DNA of 64,000 nt from Forficula auricularia (lineage: Eukaryota > Arthropoda > Insecta > Dermaptera > Forficulidae), in assembly GCA_024734495.1 (NCBI GenBank), contig JALMQS010000128.1:17601079-17665078 (forward strand). The letters run 5' to 3'. The notes beneath the pieces were generated by a model, which saw nothing but the letters and a program-made list of their open reading frames with translations, was not told where the DNA came from and searched no databases. A program made the position numbers and the translations under genes. This document shows, piece by piece, positions 33,946-46,600 of the stretch. Each line of letters starts with the position of its first letter. Positions within the stretch are counted from its first letter, which is position 1.

Positions 33946-34604
33946 ATAATAAGAATAGTCCAGATTAATTTTCAGCAACGCTGACCTAATGCTGCCGACA
34001 GGGGCGCTGATGCCGTCGGTATATTTGTGTTTTGAGTCGAGATAAGTCGAGGCAAATTTGAAATATAATTGTAATTTTAACTCGAATTTTGAAATGAAAG
34101 ACTCCAATTGATTTTAAATTAAGGAACATTAAATATATTGATAATTGTTCATCCCCCCTCCTTCACCACTCAAAAATTAAATATTCAATTTGCTTTTCTT
34201 TTCGCACAAAAGAAGAAATTAATCACATCTTATTTGATTTATATTTTATATATTATTTGTTTATTTTTTAATAATTTGCCACTTTTTTATAATTTTTTAA
34301 AAATCTAAATTTTGTTATTCTTATTTTTTGATTTTTACAAATTTGAACGACCTAAGACAAGCATGCCCATATGAGTTTCTCATGGCAATACTGGATGGAG
34401 CAGCCTGTAATACAAACAACACCTGATCTCTTTTAAATTTTTGGAGCCTTATATCGATTTTCGATCCCAAATTTAAAAAAAATGATATAATATAATTCTC
34501 CTCCTCACACGATCCTACTTATTTAAATAAATCTATTTCCACACAAAAAATATCACAATGCTGTAGATTATAGAAAAAAAAATACTTCCAGGTTCATATC
34601 TAGA
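33946..34604. other. No gene seen
   Basis: AT-rich interior of the 33607-35129 unit; 34200-34330 is almost pure A/T. Confidence 0.45.
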
Positions 34605-34655
34605 GCCTCATTTCTGCAGCTGTGTCAGGACGAAAATGAGGCGAAACTCTTAAAA
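34602..34655 (+). ncRNA. Long stem followed by GAAAC, hammerhead-like remnant
   Basis: GCCTCATTT (34605-34613) pairs with AAATGAGGC (34634-34642), nine pairs, followed immediately by GAAACTC. The six bases before the stem (TCTAGA) only weakly resemble CTGANGA. Possibly a decayed stem II plus GAAA; listed with low confidence. Confidence 0.2.
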
Positions 34656-34904
34656 GACTATGTATTTTCGGGAGTTTACAGGTATACATTTGGTGTGTGG
34701 TTTTTTAAGAGGAATAAAATTTTTGGATCGAGACCCCGCCCGCCAGGGCACCAGTCCGGAGGGCCGAGCTTCGAGGGCGTGCCAAAGGCACGTACGAAAA
34801 GCTCGTATATACATAATAATCTACCAAGATCTTTGATAAAATTGTCCTTAAATAAATAAATCCTCATATAATTCAAATAGATTTATTTCATTTTTTTCAT
34901 CACT

Positions 34905-34950
34905 CAAAAACCAATGTTTCGGAGGATTTCCCCATTTTCTTCAGGGTTTA
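34905..34950 (-). ncRNA. Hammerhead-like motif in family P element
   Basis: On the minus strand the order is AAACC, CTGAAGA (34944 to 34938), an imperfect stem II with GGGG/CCTCC, GAAACATT, GGTTT. Stem I AAACC/GGTTT is perfect and CTGANGA is intact. The 16.2 position is A where the 17230 copy has G, which would break the two-pair stem III. It is recognisably the same motif as at 17200 and 17007. Confidence 0.5.
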
Positions 34951-35129
34951 AAAAGAGATATTGAGAGAAAAGAGATAGATATTTCTACCTTTTCTCCTCT
35001 AGCAGTGCTCGAAATTTATCCTTTTTCAAGAGATACACCGAAAAAAAATTTCAAGAATGGATTTTTTTTCTCTTTCCTAAATTAATTTTTTGCACTATCC
35101 TTGGGCTGCCTTTCCATCACTTATCAATT

Positions 35130-35895
35130 ATTATTTTTAAATATAGATATGTGAAAGTACAAATTATTTAAGTTAGTAAAAACGATAAAACTGTACATAT
35201 AGAGTAAATGGAGAATAAACTTTGATAATTTTAATTGGAAAATTTCTAACATTCAACTGGAGAGTGAGTGTATGTGTGATGATGGATCATGAGATGAGAG
35301 TTTCTCGTTGTTTGTCCTCATCAGTCGATGATTAACGCTCTGGAATCTCTTGGATGTTGCATGTCAACGCATCCTCCGGTTTTCTTTCATCTCTCGAAAA
35401 CAATAGATTTATCGAAATCCAAATAAATAGAATTCCATGTAATCTTGGCTACCGACTGGCTAGACTAGACCTACTCCTGTCGTGTTAACCTTTCATAGCT
35501 GCCTGGATCTTTCCATACTCCGTTAACTTTTAATTTTTATTATGCTCTCCGCCTGATCGTAATAACACGTTTTAATCGCAAAACAAAACCCAATTATAAT
35601 TCAAGTCCATTAGAAACAAAAGGTAAAGGAAATGTTATTAAGATTTTTATTGCAAAAAAAAATAATATATATAAATGGTGTGGGTGTCATACCAGTTTCA
35701 CTTTCCACCTCCTCTGATTTGAAACCTACATTTTTAATAATGAAAAACATTCAATATTATTTTTAAGAAAAATCAATAACCATCTTACAAATGATTCTTC
35801 ATTAAATCGGATATTGATGCCCAAGAGAAAAAATAAATAAAATATTCATTAAAAAACAAGGCACATGCCAAGTCTTCGAAACTATATTCTTAAAC
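35130..35895. other. No gene seen
   Basis: AT-rich. 35265-35600 is more balanced but shows no exon. Confidence 0.45.
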
Positions 35896-36544
35896 CAGGG
35901 GCGTCCAACCTTTTGGCTTACACGGGCCACATTTGAAGAAAAAAAATTGTCTCGGACAAAATATTATAATTCTATTGATATTTGTTATTCAAAAAAGATA
36001 GTTAATAATGTTTAAATAAGAACTTTATTATTTTTTTAGCTCATAGTGAGCTTCTAATTTTACTTTTCGTAAATTGTATACTTGAAAATAGCTTCTCGTA
36101 TAATCATGTAAATACATACCTATAAGTATACTTACAAAAAGTGATATGTATTAGTATTTGTATATATATTTTCCTGGCTAGATGATTAATTTATATTTAT
36201 AATAAAGAGACAATATTCAATTTTTCTTTCTGATTGGTATCTAATTGTTGTTCTAGAACATTCAATCAGAAAGTTTGTAAGTAGAAAATTTAATTTTAAT
36301 GAAAATGGAGTCGAAAATAGAGCAAAATGATGTTCATTTTTTCGAAAATCTTGAAATCTAGTTCCAAATTCAAAATTTAAAATTATCACTTTTATTTTTC
36401 GAAAACTTCACAGTATGTTTTCTTATTTTAGAGAAAAAAAATTATCAGGCCACATTGTTGTGTGTTTTCCAGTATCTACATATAAATCTCAATGTTTTAA
36501 GGAATTTTATTTTTTTTTATTGGGCCACGGGTTGGACAACCCTG
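35896..36544. mobile_element. Non-autonomous hAT element, 649 bp
   Basis: Left end CAGGGGCGTCCAACC; right end on the minus strand CAGGGTTGTCCAACC. Each is followed inside by a GGGCCAC-type subterminal motif (on the right, GGGCCACGGGTTGGAC on the plus strand). The flanks tcttaaac and gtttaaat share a central TTAAA, fitting a decayed 8-bp TSD. The interior is AT-rich and has no transposase; the 67-codon minus frame is not recognisable. Confidence 0.7.
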
Positions 36545-36837
36545 GTTTAAATCGAATGGGATTAAAGAAGGATATGAGGAATTTTATTTTTTAAAAGAGT
36601 CACGGATATAATAATCCCTGACTACCCAGTATCTATTGACATGTAAGAACGTGCAAAGTTCTAGAAGACAAGTCCTGACAAGTTTTATTCCAGGAGATAA
36701 ATTATTAATTAATTGTGATTGTTCTAGAAACCCACAATTCCTTGTCTCCTTGTACTAGAATGATATAACTTATAGACTTGGTTAGTGTCGTAGCATAAAT
36801 TGCTGAAATAATAAATATTTTAGAATAATTTTTTTGG

Positions 36838-37339
36838 GATAATTCGAACTCTTCAGCTGTTAACTTTGGTAAATCGAAAAAATGCTCTGTATTCTGATAC
36901 GCTAGGTAACTCGAAATCCTTTTCGTAACAAGAAGGGGAGAGAACGTTCTATAATTCGAACTAGGCCACTTCCCCTCTTTATAATTCGAAAATGCCTAGG
37001 AAAATGCTTTGGACCAAAGACGCCAAGCAGCCGCATCGAAACAAAAAAACTATTCTTAATTTTTTTAATTAGGTATATTATTATCTAATGCAATCTTAAT
37101 ACATAGATATGTTGTTTTGTTTTTTTTGTTCTTTTTTGTTGTTTTCATTATTTTTACTTGAGGCTATATATAAAATTTATGTAAGCCCATACATATTTTA
37201 AAAAAATATAATAAAAACTCTTAATAATTCGAATTTTTTTCTTTCCTCTTGATAATTCCAACTTCTTGATCATTCGAAGTCTCGATAATTCGAATTTTTC
37301 TTGTAGTCCCTTGGATTTCGAATTATCGAGAGTCGACTG
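36838..37339. mobile_element. Pogo/Tigger-type MITE, copy 2, 5'-truncated
   Basis: Collinear with 28542-29031 from about its position 30 onward ('ggataattcgaactcttcag', 'aacaag-aggggagagaacg', 'ctaggccacttcccctc'). The right end, on the minus strand, is an exact CAGTCGACTCTCGATAATTC next to TA (37340-37341). The left terminus is missing. This copy has an extra segment after 36985 (atgcctaggaaaatgctttg and on) that copy 1 lacks; it may be ancestral internal sequence of a fuller element. Confidence 0.7.
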
Positions 37340-37499
37340 TACGTATATAACTTATAAATTGCATGTTTGTATCTTATTTAGCTTACGAGCTACAATGACA
37401 AATATTGTATCGGCAATATTAAAGTAGAATGCCGCTTTACGTTTGAACAAAATCCAAAAAATAAAAACAAATGGAATTCTTGAATAAACTCGAATATAA

Positions 37500-37930
37500 T
37501 TGTAAATGAAATTGCCTAAAGGGTCGTCGCCGGCGCAATGTGTTCGTTAGATATTAAACGTGGGAGTTGGCGTATATTTATAAAGACTGTCACCATAATT
37601 TATACGGAGTAACTGGGTTTGTAAATCTTGTCCCATGAAAAGAAAACCTTCCAGATCTGTTTTTCCTTTCGGCTACGCCTTTGAAGAGCTCCGTGTCCTT
37701 GAGCCGTTAACGAAAAATATTTTGTCTTTCCTCACCTCAATAGTTAATATTCCTCTATCTATCGTCTATCCCCGATATAGATTCCGTCTCCAGTTCATTG
37801 ACTCAGTTCGATGGAGCGTAAATTGCCGGCGCGACGGCAGCACCAGACGACCTGCTGCTAAACCGACAACCGGCAAACGGCAAAGGCTAACTAATCCCGA
37901 CCTGCTATAAAACAAGGCGGCATGGTGGAC
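37500..37930 (+). other. GC-richer island with 91-codon frame, unassigned
   Basis: Base composition is more balanced than the surroundings, and a TATA-like 'gtatatttataaag' lies at about 37571-37584. A frame at 37635-37910 is Arg-rich near its end (NCRRDGSTRRPAAKPTTGKR) and begins after a plausible ATG. I recognise no domain. It could be a first exon, a repeat or chance. Confidence 0.25.
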
Positions 37931-38648
37931 AAAATGAAAATACTTCCCTTACACGACTATAACCTACTTTAATTAAAAATATCGTTGTATATCGAGATAA
38001 AAATAATAATAATAATAAAAAAAAAGCAGATTGAAAGAAGATGGGAAATGTCGACCCCAGGCAGGCATCGGGTTGATTTTATGAATATCGTAAAATAAAT
38101 TGATCGTTTTTATTTTTTACCGATCAAACGAGAAAAACAGATTTAATGAAAACAAATCAATATAAATTTAGTATTATATAACTAGGAGTTTAATTTCTGA
38201 ACTTTTAATGATTAGAGACGAAAATATACAAGGAACCTTTAAGACAATATAAATAATCAAGACTATTCTGAGTATTATTTAATATCCAACAAATACTTAT
38301 AAATACATTAAGTGCATAAATAGAATATTGGTGAAAATGGGCTAATTAACGAGGAACTAATTGTATTATTATTATGGGAGCAGGGATATTGTTTTCCCCA
38401 TAACTTTATATCAATAGATGTCTGGAGGTATGAATTTACTTGATTTTACATTTAATTATTAATTTGATATATCTCAAAGGGATGTCACGCCTATTGTGAT
38501 TTTCGACAATAGGAGATGAATTCTATTATTTTAGATAATTTCTAAAATGGAAATTTACTAAGGATACCAAAAATGTTTTTCAATAGTTTGATTATATGTC
38601 AGAAGGCTGTCCACTCGGGAATTGAAAAGAAGCTTGGCCATTTAAAAT
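37931..38648. other. No gene; F1 fragment
   Basis: AT-rich. 'gattatatgtcagaaggctg' at 38589-38608 matches the F1 arm end (ATATGTCAGAGGGG) and is followed by a short diverged stretch with 'cactcggga'. Probably a truncated F1 copy. Confidence 0.4.
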
Positions 38649-39029
38649 AGGGATGTTACGAAGCTTCGGCTCCGACTCCGAAAGGTCGGAACTTCCGATT
38701 GATTTTACACCTCCGGCTCCGACTTCTGCTCCGATTATTTTGAATGGGAGGTTAAAACGAAGATCGAAAGATTTGACCGCGGCCGGCCAGAGGGCGCACC
38801 TACAAGTTTTGACTTGTCGGCCGGGGAATTCCCTCACGCCAGTATATTTTTCTATTGTTGGATTTTACTTACATTTATGTATTATTATTTATATTTGACT
38901 GATTAAAGAGACTGATTATTGAATTATATTTCTATTATTTCATTAAGCCTGCACTTAAAAGTTAATTAAATACATCTCTCTCCTACTCCGACTCCGGTTC
39001 CGGTAAACCCACCTCCGTAACATCCTTAA
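38649..39029. mobile_element. TIR element with CTCCGACTCCG repeats
   Basis: The left end is GGGATGTTACG(A/G)AG and the right end, on the minus strand, GGATGTTACGGAGG. Just inside both ends are tracts of TCCGACTCCG/CGGAGTCGGAG. It is about 380 bp. The short inverted termini and subterminal tandem motifs fit a hAT-type MITE; the TSD is unclear. Part of the interior (38770-38840) is GC-rich (gcggccggcc). Confidence 0.5.
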
Positions 39030-39494
39030 TTTAAGCCATCAACGTTCTCATTTTAGATTGAATTTCGACTTCTAACTTATTTAGTCTGGAATAAAATTGT
39101 GCTATGATAATTCAAAAATCGAAAAACTCGCTTGTTTGTATTTTAGATAAGGGCAGCTTGTTTACTCTTAAAATTAAAGAGCTTAGTGGATGAACATGAA
39201 TAAACAAAACTTTGGAAAATCGTCTTAAATATTATCTGTTATATGTTACATGTACATAACATTTTCATCTTCTCAAAACAGTCCCTGTTGAATATTTAAC
39301 AAAATAAAAGGACATTTGAACAAAGGTGTGCCAAACAGGGAAAAAACTCAATTTCTTAAAAAATGTAACAACATGTTACCCAAAACAAAATGTAAACTCA
39401 TGTAAGGAGCTAGCAGGCACGTGTGCAATGTACACTCATCAAACTGCTAATATTCTTCCAAGAGAATTTTATTAATTTTATCTATTATTTAGGT

Positions 39495-39818
39495 CAGAGT
39501 TCTTCCAACTGTGTTCCGCGGAACCGTAGGGTTCCACTCAAACGCTTTAAGGGTTCCGCGAGTTAATGCCTAAATTCGAACATTAACCCGGGTTCACAAC
39601 TAGAGAGACCTTTCTTTTTTTGAATAAATGCAAAATTCTATCTTATTTTAAGTTTTTATAACAAAGGCAGGGGCGCATCTTGTTCATAACATTTAATATC
39701 TAATATGACACCCCCCCCAAAAAAAAAAAAATCTGGATGTGCTACGGAACGAAGGGTTCCATAAAAAAAATTGTCTCAAAAAAGGGTTCTGCGGGATGTC
39801 AAAGGTTGAAGAACACTG
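39495..39818. mobile_element. Non-autonomous hAT element, 324 bp
   Basis: Left end CAGAGTTCTTCCAAC; right end on the minus strand CAGTGTTCTTCAACC. The TSDs atttaggt (39487-39494) and atctaggt (39819-39826) match at 7 of 8. Subterminal repeats of GGGTTCCGCG / GGGTTCTGCGGG lie at both ends. No coding capacity. Confidence 0.8.
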
Positions 39819-40337
39819 ATCTAGGTATTCTATTTTTTTTAAGACTTATTATTATTATCTATTATTATAATTTTTTTTTGACTACTGTTTTTTCAGTACA
39901 AGCTCAGTACAGGGATTTATTTATAATAGTTTTTTATATTTCTTAACAATGCAATAATTATAAGTTTAACATAGAAAAATACATAATAAATACAAAACAA
40001 TTAAAACAAACGTGTGCATTCCCAAAAATAAATTTTATTTCTTTATTCAGCAGCTTTCAATATATTACATTACGTATATTACATATTTTAGGTCATGAAC
40101 TAATCTCAAATGTAAACATGTAAACAATCCCACATGCAACACCCATTAATTAAACAGAGCAAATATAAACCGATCGTAGAAGCCCCACAAGAAAAAGTGT
40201 AACGCATTGCTGGTTAGTTTCTCCCCTCACTCTCTATTCATAAATTCTTCCAAAAATAACATTCCTTCTAAAGACCTATAGATCCTATCAAATTCGGAAT
40301 AAATAATATCAAAATCGCTATAAAGAAAAGTACTCAT

Positions 40338-40642
40338 TAGGGGCCGTCCATAAATTACATCACACAGTAAGGGGGGAGGCAACTCAGATGTGTGACAAAA
40401 TGTGACAGTGGATCTTAAAAATTGTGTTGTTACAAAAGTCATTTTGAAAAATTTCCAAATATATTTTTTAGATTTTCGCTTGTTCCAACCTGAAAATGTT
40501 GGTAAAATAAATCTATACAAAAAATGTCTACAATTATTAAATTATAGGGTATAATAGTGATAGTATGACGTCACAATACAGGGGCTCAATGAAAATGAAA
40601 TTTTGAAATATTCTTGTGACGTAATTTATGGACGGCCCCTTA
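40338..40642. mobile_element. GGGGCCGTCCATAAATTAC-type MITE, 305 bp
   Basis: The termini TAGGGGCCGTCCATAAATTA and, on the minus strand, TAAGGGGCCGTCCATAAATT form TIRs of about 25 bp continuing into ACGTCAC / ACATCAC. No coding frame beyond chance. Elements with this terminus are widespread in animals, but I do not assign a superfamily. Confidence 0.65.
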
Positions 40643-42119
40643 TTTTAATTTATAAAGTAGAATTATCTAATAGGAATTAAAAAAAAAAGAATTTAGTTCA
40701 AATTTTGTTTCACATGTGAACCCAAAACATGATTATCAATATAATAGAAATGAAATAGCAGAATTAATAAAAGTTATTTCTCTGTTTAGATCGGCTTAAA
40801 TAGAACACTGACACATACAGAAAATATGATATGACTAATCCAGTAGTAGAATCCATTTGGTTAAGTTCATTAGAGACCTCATTTAATGATAAGAAGCAAA
40901 GTAGAGTATTTAAAGATCAAAGAAAATGGTTATCATCCTACTTGGGAAAGTTGATTTTATTGAGAGCTAAACATTTTCAAACGATCTGTTATTAATATAT
41001 AATTTCGAAAACCCCCTTCCGATTAGCCCCATTAGAATAAATCTATTTCATTCGTAATTAATGATAGATGTAGTTCAATTGAGATACTCAAGCGACATGC
41101 GCTGCCTTTCCTTGTTAGGCCATTTATCCCGGTTGCATGTCTACCAAGTATAAATTTCTTTAAGTTTTTTTAACGATATCTTTCTTCGGTTGATATTGTA
41201 TGTTGAATCTTATTGTCGAGAGAAGGTTCTGCTCTTGACTTTTCATTTTATTTTCATAACGATCGTAAAATTATTTTTCTATAAGGTAGATGGAAAAAAT
41301 TTCTAATAGGATGGAGAACATTTCTTTCTCAGTGTATATTATTTATAGTATTCAGAAAATGAGGAATAATAATAAATTAGGGAAAATAATTATTAAATTT
41401 TTAGCTAAATATAAATAGACTATATAGACCGGCATTTTAATTTAAATAACTTTTTCACGATTTCATTAGAGGACGGACATTCATTCTAAAGTAAAACAAA
41501 ACCCTATAAATGTTACTACTATGTCTCTATGTTCGTGTGTCAGATATTTGTAGCTCGTTAAGTGAATAAGATTTATAAATTTCAAACTCACAAGTTATTT
41601 ATTATTTTCCCCCAAATCAAAAATTATTCTAAAATTTTAATTTAATCAATAATTGTTTTAGAGAGAGCCGAATTTTTTGTAGGGTCATAAATAAATAAAA
41701 AAAAAAAAAAAACTATCATGGATGAGAGGTACGTAACCTGCAAAATTATATTTAATTATAATTACGAGTATTAGGCCTAATTTTTTAAATATATTTTGCT
41801 CTAAAATTAGAATGAGACAGTCGAAGTGACTATTTTTAGTGGATTTTGTTCTTTTCGTGTTTAGAAATTGCTTAACTCAGAATTGTGAAAAAATTTCACA
41901 TTCTCTAAATGCCAACAGGTACAATAATCACCAAAAAATGGCCACTTTAAGCTTCTCCAGCAGTGTCAATTGAAAATGGATTAAATTAAAAAAAAAAATA
42001 GCCTAATTCCTCTTAAAAAGATCTTTGGCAGGATACCTTAAACCCCAAGTTAAAAAAAAAAATATTTCTTATTTCCGACTCTCACAAATAATTCAACCCA
42101 CTCCAAAATAATAATTTTA
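40643..42119. other. No gene seen
   Basis: AT-rich; A-tract at 41694-41712. No supported feature. Confidence 0.45.
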
Positions 42120-42300
42120 ATTTTGGGAAAACTGGATACATATAAATTTCTAGTTTGTTTTTAGTTTACTTGTTCTTGACAGACAAACGGACGGACATTG
42201 TTGGGAGAATATAATAGGGTCTCATTTTATTTTTCAAATGAACCTTATAAGAGAAAATTACAATACTTTCCCCATGCTTCGCATTGGATAAAGTAAAAAT
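42120..42300 (-). repeat. Dispersed repeat, family G fragment
   Basis: Contains 'gacaaacggacggacatt' and 'atagggtctcattttatttt', related to 57775-57815 (gacaaacggacagtagcgaa, aggatctcgttttacttttg), and 'cccatgcttcgcattggata', whose reverse complement is at 61070-61089. This is a dispersed family with its 3' sequence seen at 57660-57840 and 61062. Its type is unknown. Confidence 0.45.
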
Positions 42301-43339
42301 GAATACATTCTATATTCCTGCCGTTACTTTGAATTTTTAAAGCACCAGAAACTATACATCTTAAATTTCTCAGGCTCTAAGGTGAGTCGGAGATAATAGG
42401 AATTAAGGATAGTATTAATAATATGTATTTTGTGGCATGCTTTTAAAATTATAGTTACATTTGAATAATAATATTTATATAATGAAGAAGGCACAATCTT
42501 TAATTTATATCTTATAAATTAAAAAGTACGCCTCAGTCGACAAAATATCAATTTACGAGTAATATTTCCCGAAGTTTACCCCTTAATATAATATTCAAGA
42601 AATTTTTTAGCGTATATTAATGAACGCCTTCACCCTTCTAGATACCAAATTATAGAATAGTATAATTGAGTGGATGAAGCTTTAAACTAAGACTCTGCGA
42701 GAACAGGGGAACATAAATCTATATTGAACTCAGCGCCTTGTCAAGAAGATGAGCCGGATGATTGTGAATTTCATTTAAGTCGGCAAGTTTCTGTTTACAG
42801 AGGAGTTTCGAGGTATTCCTCCCCTAGGTACACCGGGGATAATTAATGAATTCCGGTCTTTAGCCCGAACTCAACCCTTGGCTGAATTCTTAACAGCAAC
42901 CTTCGCACCAGAAGGCCGCACCTTTCTCTCCTCAAGAGCGCCGGAAGCGAATTACCGATGCGCTAATCAGAAGAAAATGCATCCATCAGCAATTTTCTTG
43001 ATAGTCAAGAATGTTGTAACCATTTTTTTTTTCATTGAACAAATTAATCACCTCTGCTTGGTCTACTTATGTCCGTTTTAATAGAAAATGAAAATACATA
43101 TTCTAATTCCATGCATCATATAATAAAAGAAGATAATTTCTCTTTTTTTCCGCATTAAATTTTATTACAGAACATAGCACCATACTTATTTAATATACCT
43201 ATTACCACTTGTTTTCACAGATAATAATAATTTTCATCTTACATATAAAAATATATAGATTTCACAAGGTTATATTATACACTCCACTAAGATTGCCTTG
43301 AAATAAATTATTTGAATTAACAGAAGTAGGAGATGGTAT
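42301..43339. other. No gene; balanced patch
   Basis: 42790-42960 is less AT-rich and carries a 67-codon frame (42878), whose first 32 residues have normal composition. No domain, splice site or homologue is recognised. Confidence 0.35.
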
Positions 43340-43659
43340 ACAGGGTGATTCATAACACTATCAAACAAAAATTTAGCTCCTTAAACCTAACAATGGATTC
43401 CAGTAGAGTTTTATACGTTGATTATCATGCAATTTCCCGATTTTTTTACAACACCTCAGAGTTTTGAGATATTATCGGTCAAAATGACGAAAAAGGCCAT
43501 TTTGACCTATATTCGAGTCCCATTAAATATTAAACAGCAATATTTGAAATCAAAATATTTCATTGACGTAATAGAAAACAGCTTCCTCTTTGATTTTCAA
43601 ATTATCACTTGTTTTTAGATCAATTAGAACTCGAGTTATAGCTAAAAAAAACTCAGCCT

Positions 43660-43691
<32 letters not shown>
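43340..43691 (+). mobile_element. Mariner-like terminus and long T-tract
   Basis: TACAGGGTGATTCATAACAC at about 43338-43357 is a typical outer end of Tc1/mariner-type MITEs. No matching inverted end is found; about 32 T bases occur at 43661-43691. Possibly a truncated element. Confidence 0.35.
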
Positions 43692-43692
<1 letters not shown>

Positions 43693-46600
43693 TAAAAAGC
43701 ATTGGAATAAGATCTATTATATTGCTTTAACTCTTTTGCTTAAAATAACCCCACCTATTTGCTCAAAGTATTCTATACATGTCGTGAATTCCCTACAAGG
43801 GTACATGCCTAGTATTAAAATGGAAATATCCTAATTATCGTTATTAAAAATTAATTAAAATCTTGATATTTTGACATTTTCTACACTACCATGAAGTATA
43901 AGGAAGTTTTGTAATCACGAAGAAAAATTAGTTGTTTTTGTTTTTATTATTTTTATAAAATATTTAAAATGGGTTGAACTATTAGAAGGATGACGAGAGA
44001 ACAGTGGCCTTCTAAAGACTTTTCTTGATTTCTACGTTATTTTTTGTAAATCTTGACACAAATAAGGGAGCATACAAAAATAAGACATTCTTGTGAGTAA
44101 GGCTTTATTGAAATTTTAAGAAAAAATAAAAAAATATGTTTCGGGCTATAATTAAAAAACTTTTCGTTGAAAAATTTCATTAATATTTTAATCGAATGAT
44201 TATATAAACGATTCTTTTGTGGGGTCGAAAATAAAAAATATTTTTTAGCCTGAGATGTATGTTTTCAATGTAAAGATCTCTTTAAGTAAATTTCAAGTAA
44301 ATTTTTTAAAATGTAATCAACCTTAAAATGAGGTTATGGGAGAGCTCCAAAGTAACAATTCTTGAGAGATTTTTGTACCTGGCAGCGTTCAAAAGTGACT
44401 TAACTTAAAAATATGAAAGAAATCCTACGAATCCATTTATTTTATCCTTATCAACGACAAATAAGAAGGAATCTGATATCTCAAATATTTTGGAAGATAT
44501 TATAATTTACGGACTTTCGGTATGTTAGTTCGACTCGCACTTGGACGGATTTTTACCCCAGGAGAATCTCAATTTTTTTTTTAATTGCTAATGTTTTGAT
44601 TGTGGTTAATTATATTCATATTTCAAATTGAGACTACTATTCATGAGACCGAAAGCAAATTCAATTTCAGATCCGGTTGATAGGGCTTAGAAAATAAAAT
44701 CACAGCTAAAGATTTTAAAAAATATTAACAGCTGCTGATTTCAAATTTCTACTTTTTAATTTTCTTAGCCCTGTACAGATTACTCTGGAACATTGTAACT
44801 TTGAATAAATTTAATTTTGTTTTCATTTTTTGGCAGCATTATCATTTTAAAGTTTAATTATTTTTTTCAGTACTTCTAATAAAATAAAAAATTAAAAGGA
44901 AATTTATAAATGTTTTCAGCATTAAAAATTTCAAATTCAGCTTTTCGTCCTATTTCAAATTGAATCCAAGAAAGTGTGGGCAAGTATTAAACTTTCAGTT
45001 CCCATCCCAGTGATGTCATGCGCAAGGGTTGCATGTTGCAAAACGATCTAAGACAGTGTGATAAGCTTGGAATTTTATTTACTCTAAGAAAGTGCCCCGC
45101 AGACAGTGCGCCAGCCTAAGGCGCCTGACGCCACGCTAAACTTAGAAGATGTTCGCAGGTCTGGTCTGCAAGCCTTTGATCTCGTCAAAAGAGTTCGGGG
45201 TGTGTTTTTTTTATCTTTTGCGTTTCCTCTATCTGTAGGCCTGTCCAAAACTCATAGGCTCATTAAAACCACAAACAGAACCCCCCTCCATCATTTACTC
45301 TCGTCAAATTGAGATATCCCAACACAATCCCAGAATTAGATACCATTCATCCAGGAAAATGTTTATTAATATTTAAGAGAACAATTAAGATTTCAAAAAC
45401 GATTAGCTTATAGAGGATGGCTTAGCCTAGATAGATAGAAATCTTTCCTGATCTTAGTGAGGCAGCTATTTCAATAAAACATCTTAGCAAATATGCATAG
45501 AAGAAGAATTGATAATAGAAAAGTAACCTTTGTTACTTGTAAGCATTTGCTCTTGAGAAATAATGAAAATCATTCCAAGTACGAAATCTAGAAAGTATAG
45601 AAAGAACTTAGGGTCCAATTAATAAATACCCAAACCAATTGATCCACAATTTTAAATTTAATAGATTTTTTTCAAATTTATTTTGAAGAAGTTTTTATCT
45701 TCTTTTGTGTCTTGTTTCTTAAAGTATTTTTTGCGGAAAAAACATTTCCGATTTTCTTGATATGTTAATTTTTTAATAGTCATAATGTTGCGTTTCATTA
45801 AACATTTTTAATTTTTTTAATCATCAAATTTTTCGAATAATTTGTTGTTGTTCAAACTGTTTTTTGTGGAACACAAATTAAACGATTTGGTTCAAACTTA
45901 GTAGTTTTAATCAAAATTATTATTATTAATTATATGAGATGAAAACAAAAGGTCATGGAGTTCATTTGTGAAAAAATTGATTATTTATCTTTATCTGCTA
46001 TACCTAATAAAAAATATTTTTTATATGTCGAATAAGTATTTCACAATGTTGCAAAAATGTAGCTTGTGCTATTAAATATAGGCAATATTTTTTTCAATCC
46101 ACTCTTCTCAATTCATATAAAGATACCTTTTGATTTTAAATACAGTTTGGTGCAGAAACCAAAATGGTTTAGCTGCTAATGAGAGCAACATTTGATTCTT
46201 ACATAGATGTTTTTTTTTTTTCGTTTTTCCAAGATTGATATCGGATATATTATATTTCCCAAGGTAATTGCCCGAATTAACTATTTGCCTTGTCATATAA
46301 AACAACATTCAATAATTAAATTATTATCCTGCTAATACCATAGTGCAATAAAATTAATATTTTTAATTAACTATGTATGATTTAATTTAAGTTAATCTTG
46401 TTCATATGTTTTCAAACAAGTGTTTTCTACTAAATTATTTTATTACAATTGGCTTACATCAATCGTACCAGTTTTATAATAATATGTATAATAAAAGGAG
46501 GAATGAAATCTGTCGGTTCTCACAAGACCACACAGAGCGTAAAGCGTCTTTTTCAATAAACGCCATCATTTTCCTCTATAAATACTAAACACCCAAAAAA

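Larger units (their letters stand above)
33607..35129. repeat. Region bounded by perfect 36-bp inverted repeats (family P)
   Basis: 33607-33642 and 35094-35129 are perfect reverse complements (36 of 36), containing GTGATGGAAAGGCAGCCC. The sequence is related to the ends of the inverted repeat at 16890-17350. Inside the right half lies a hammerhead-like motif (34905-34950). The 1.5-kb interior also contains an F1-type foldback (33774-33945), which probably inserted later. It is either a larger family P element or two family P ends brought together. Confidence 0.55.

Noticed and set aside
38592..38898. Overlapping 81-codon frames on both strands
   Set aside because: Both are created by TCCGACTCCG subterminal repeats of a MITE.
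40227..40520. 97-codon minus-strand frame
   Set aside because: It crosses the left end of a TIR MITE and has no recognisable domain.
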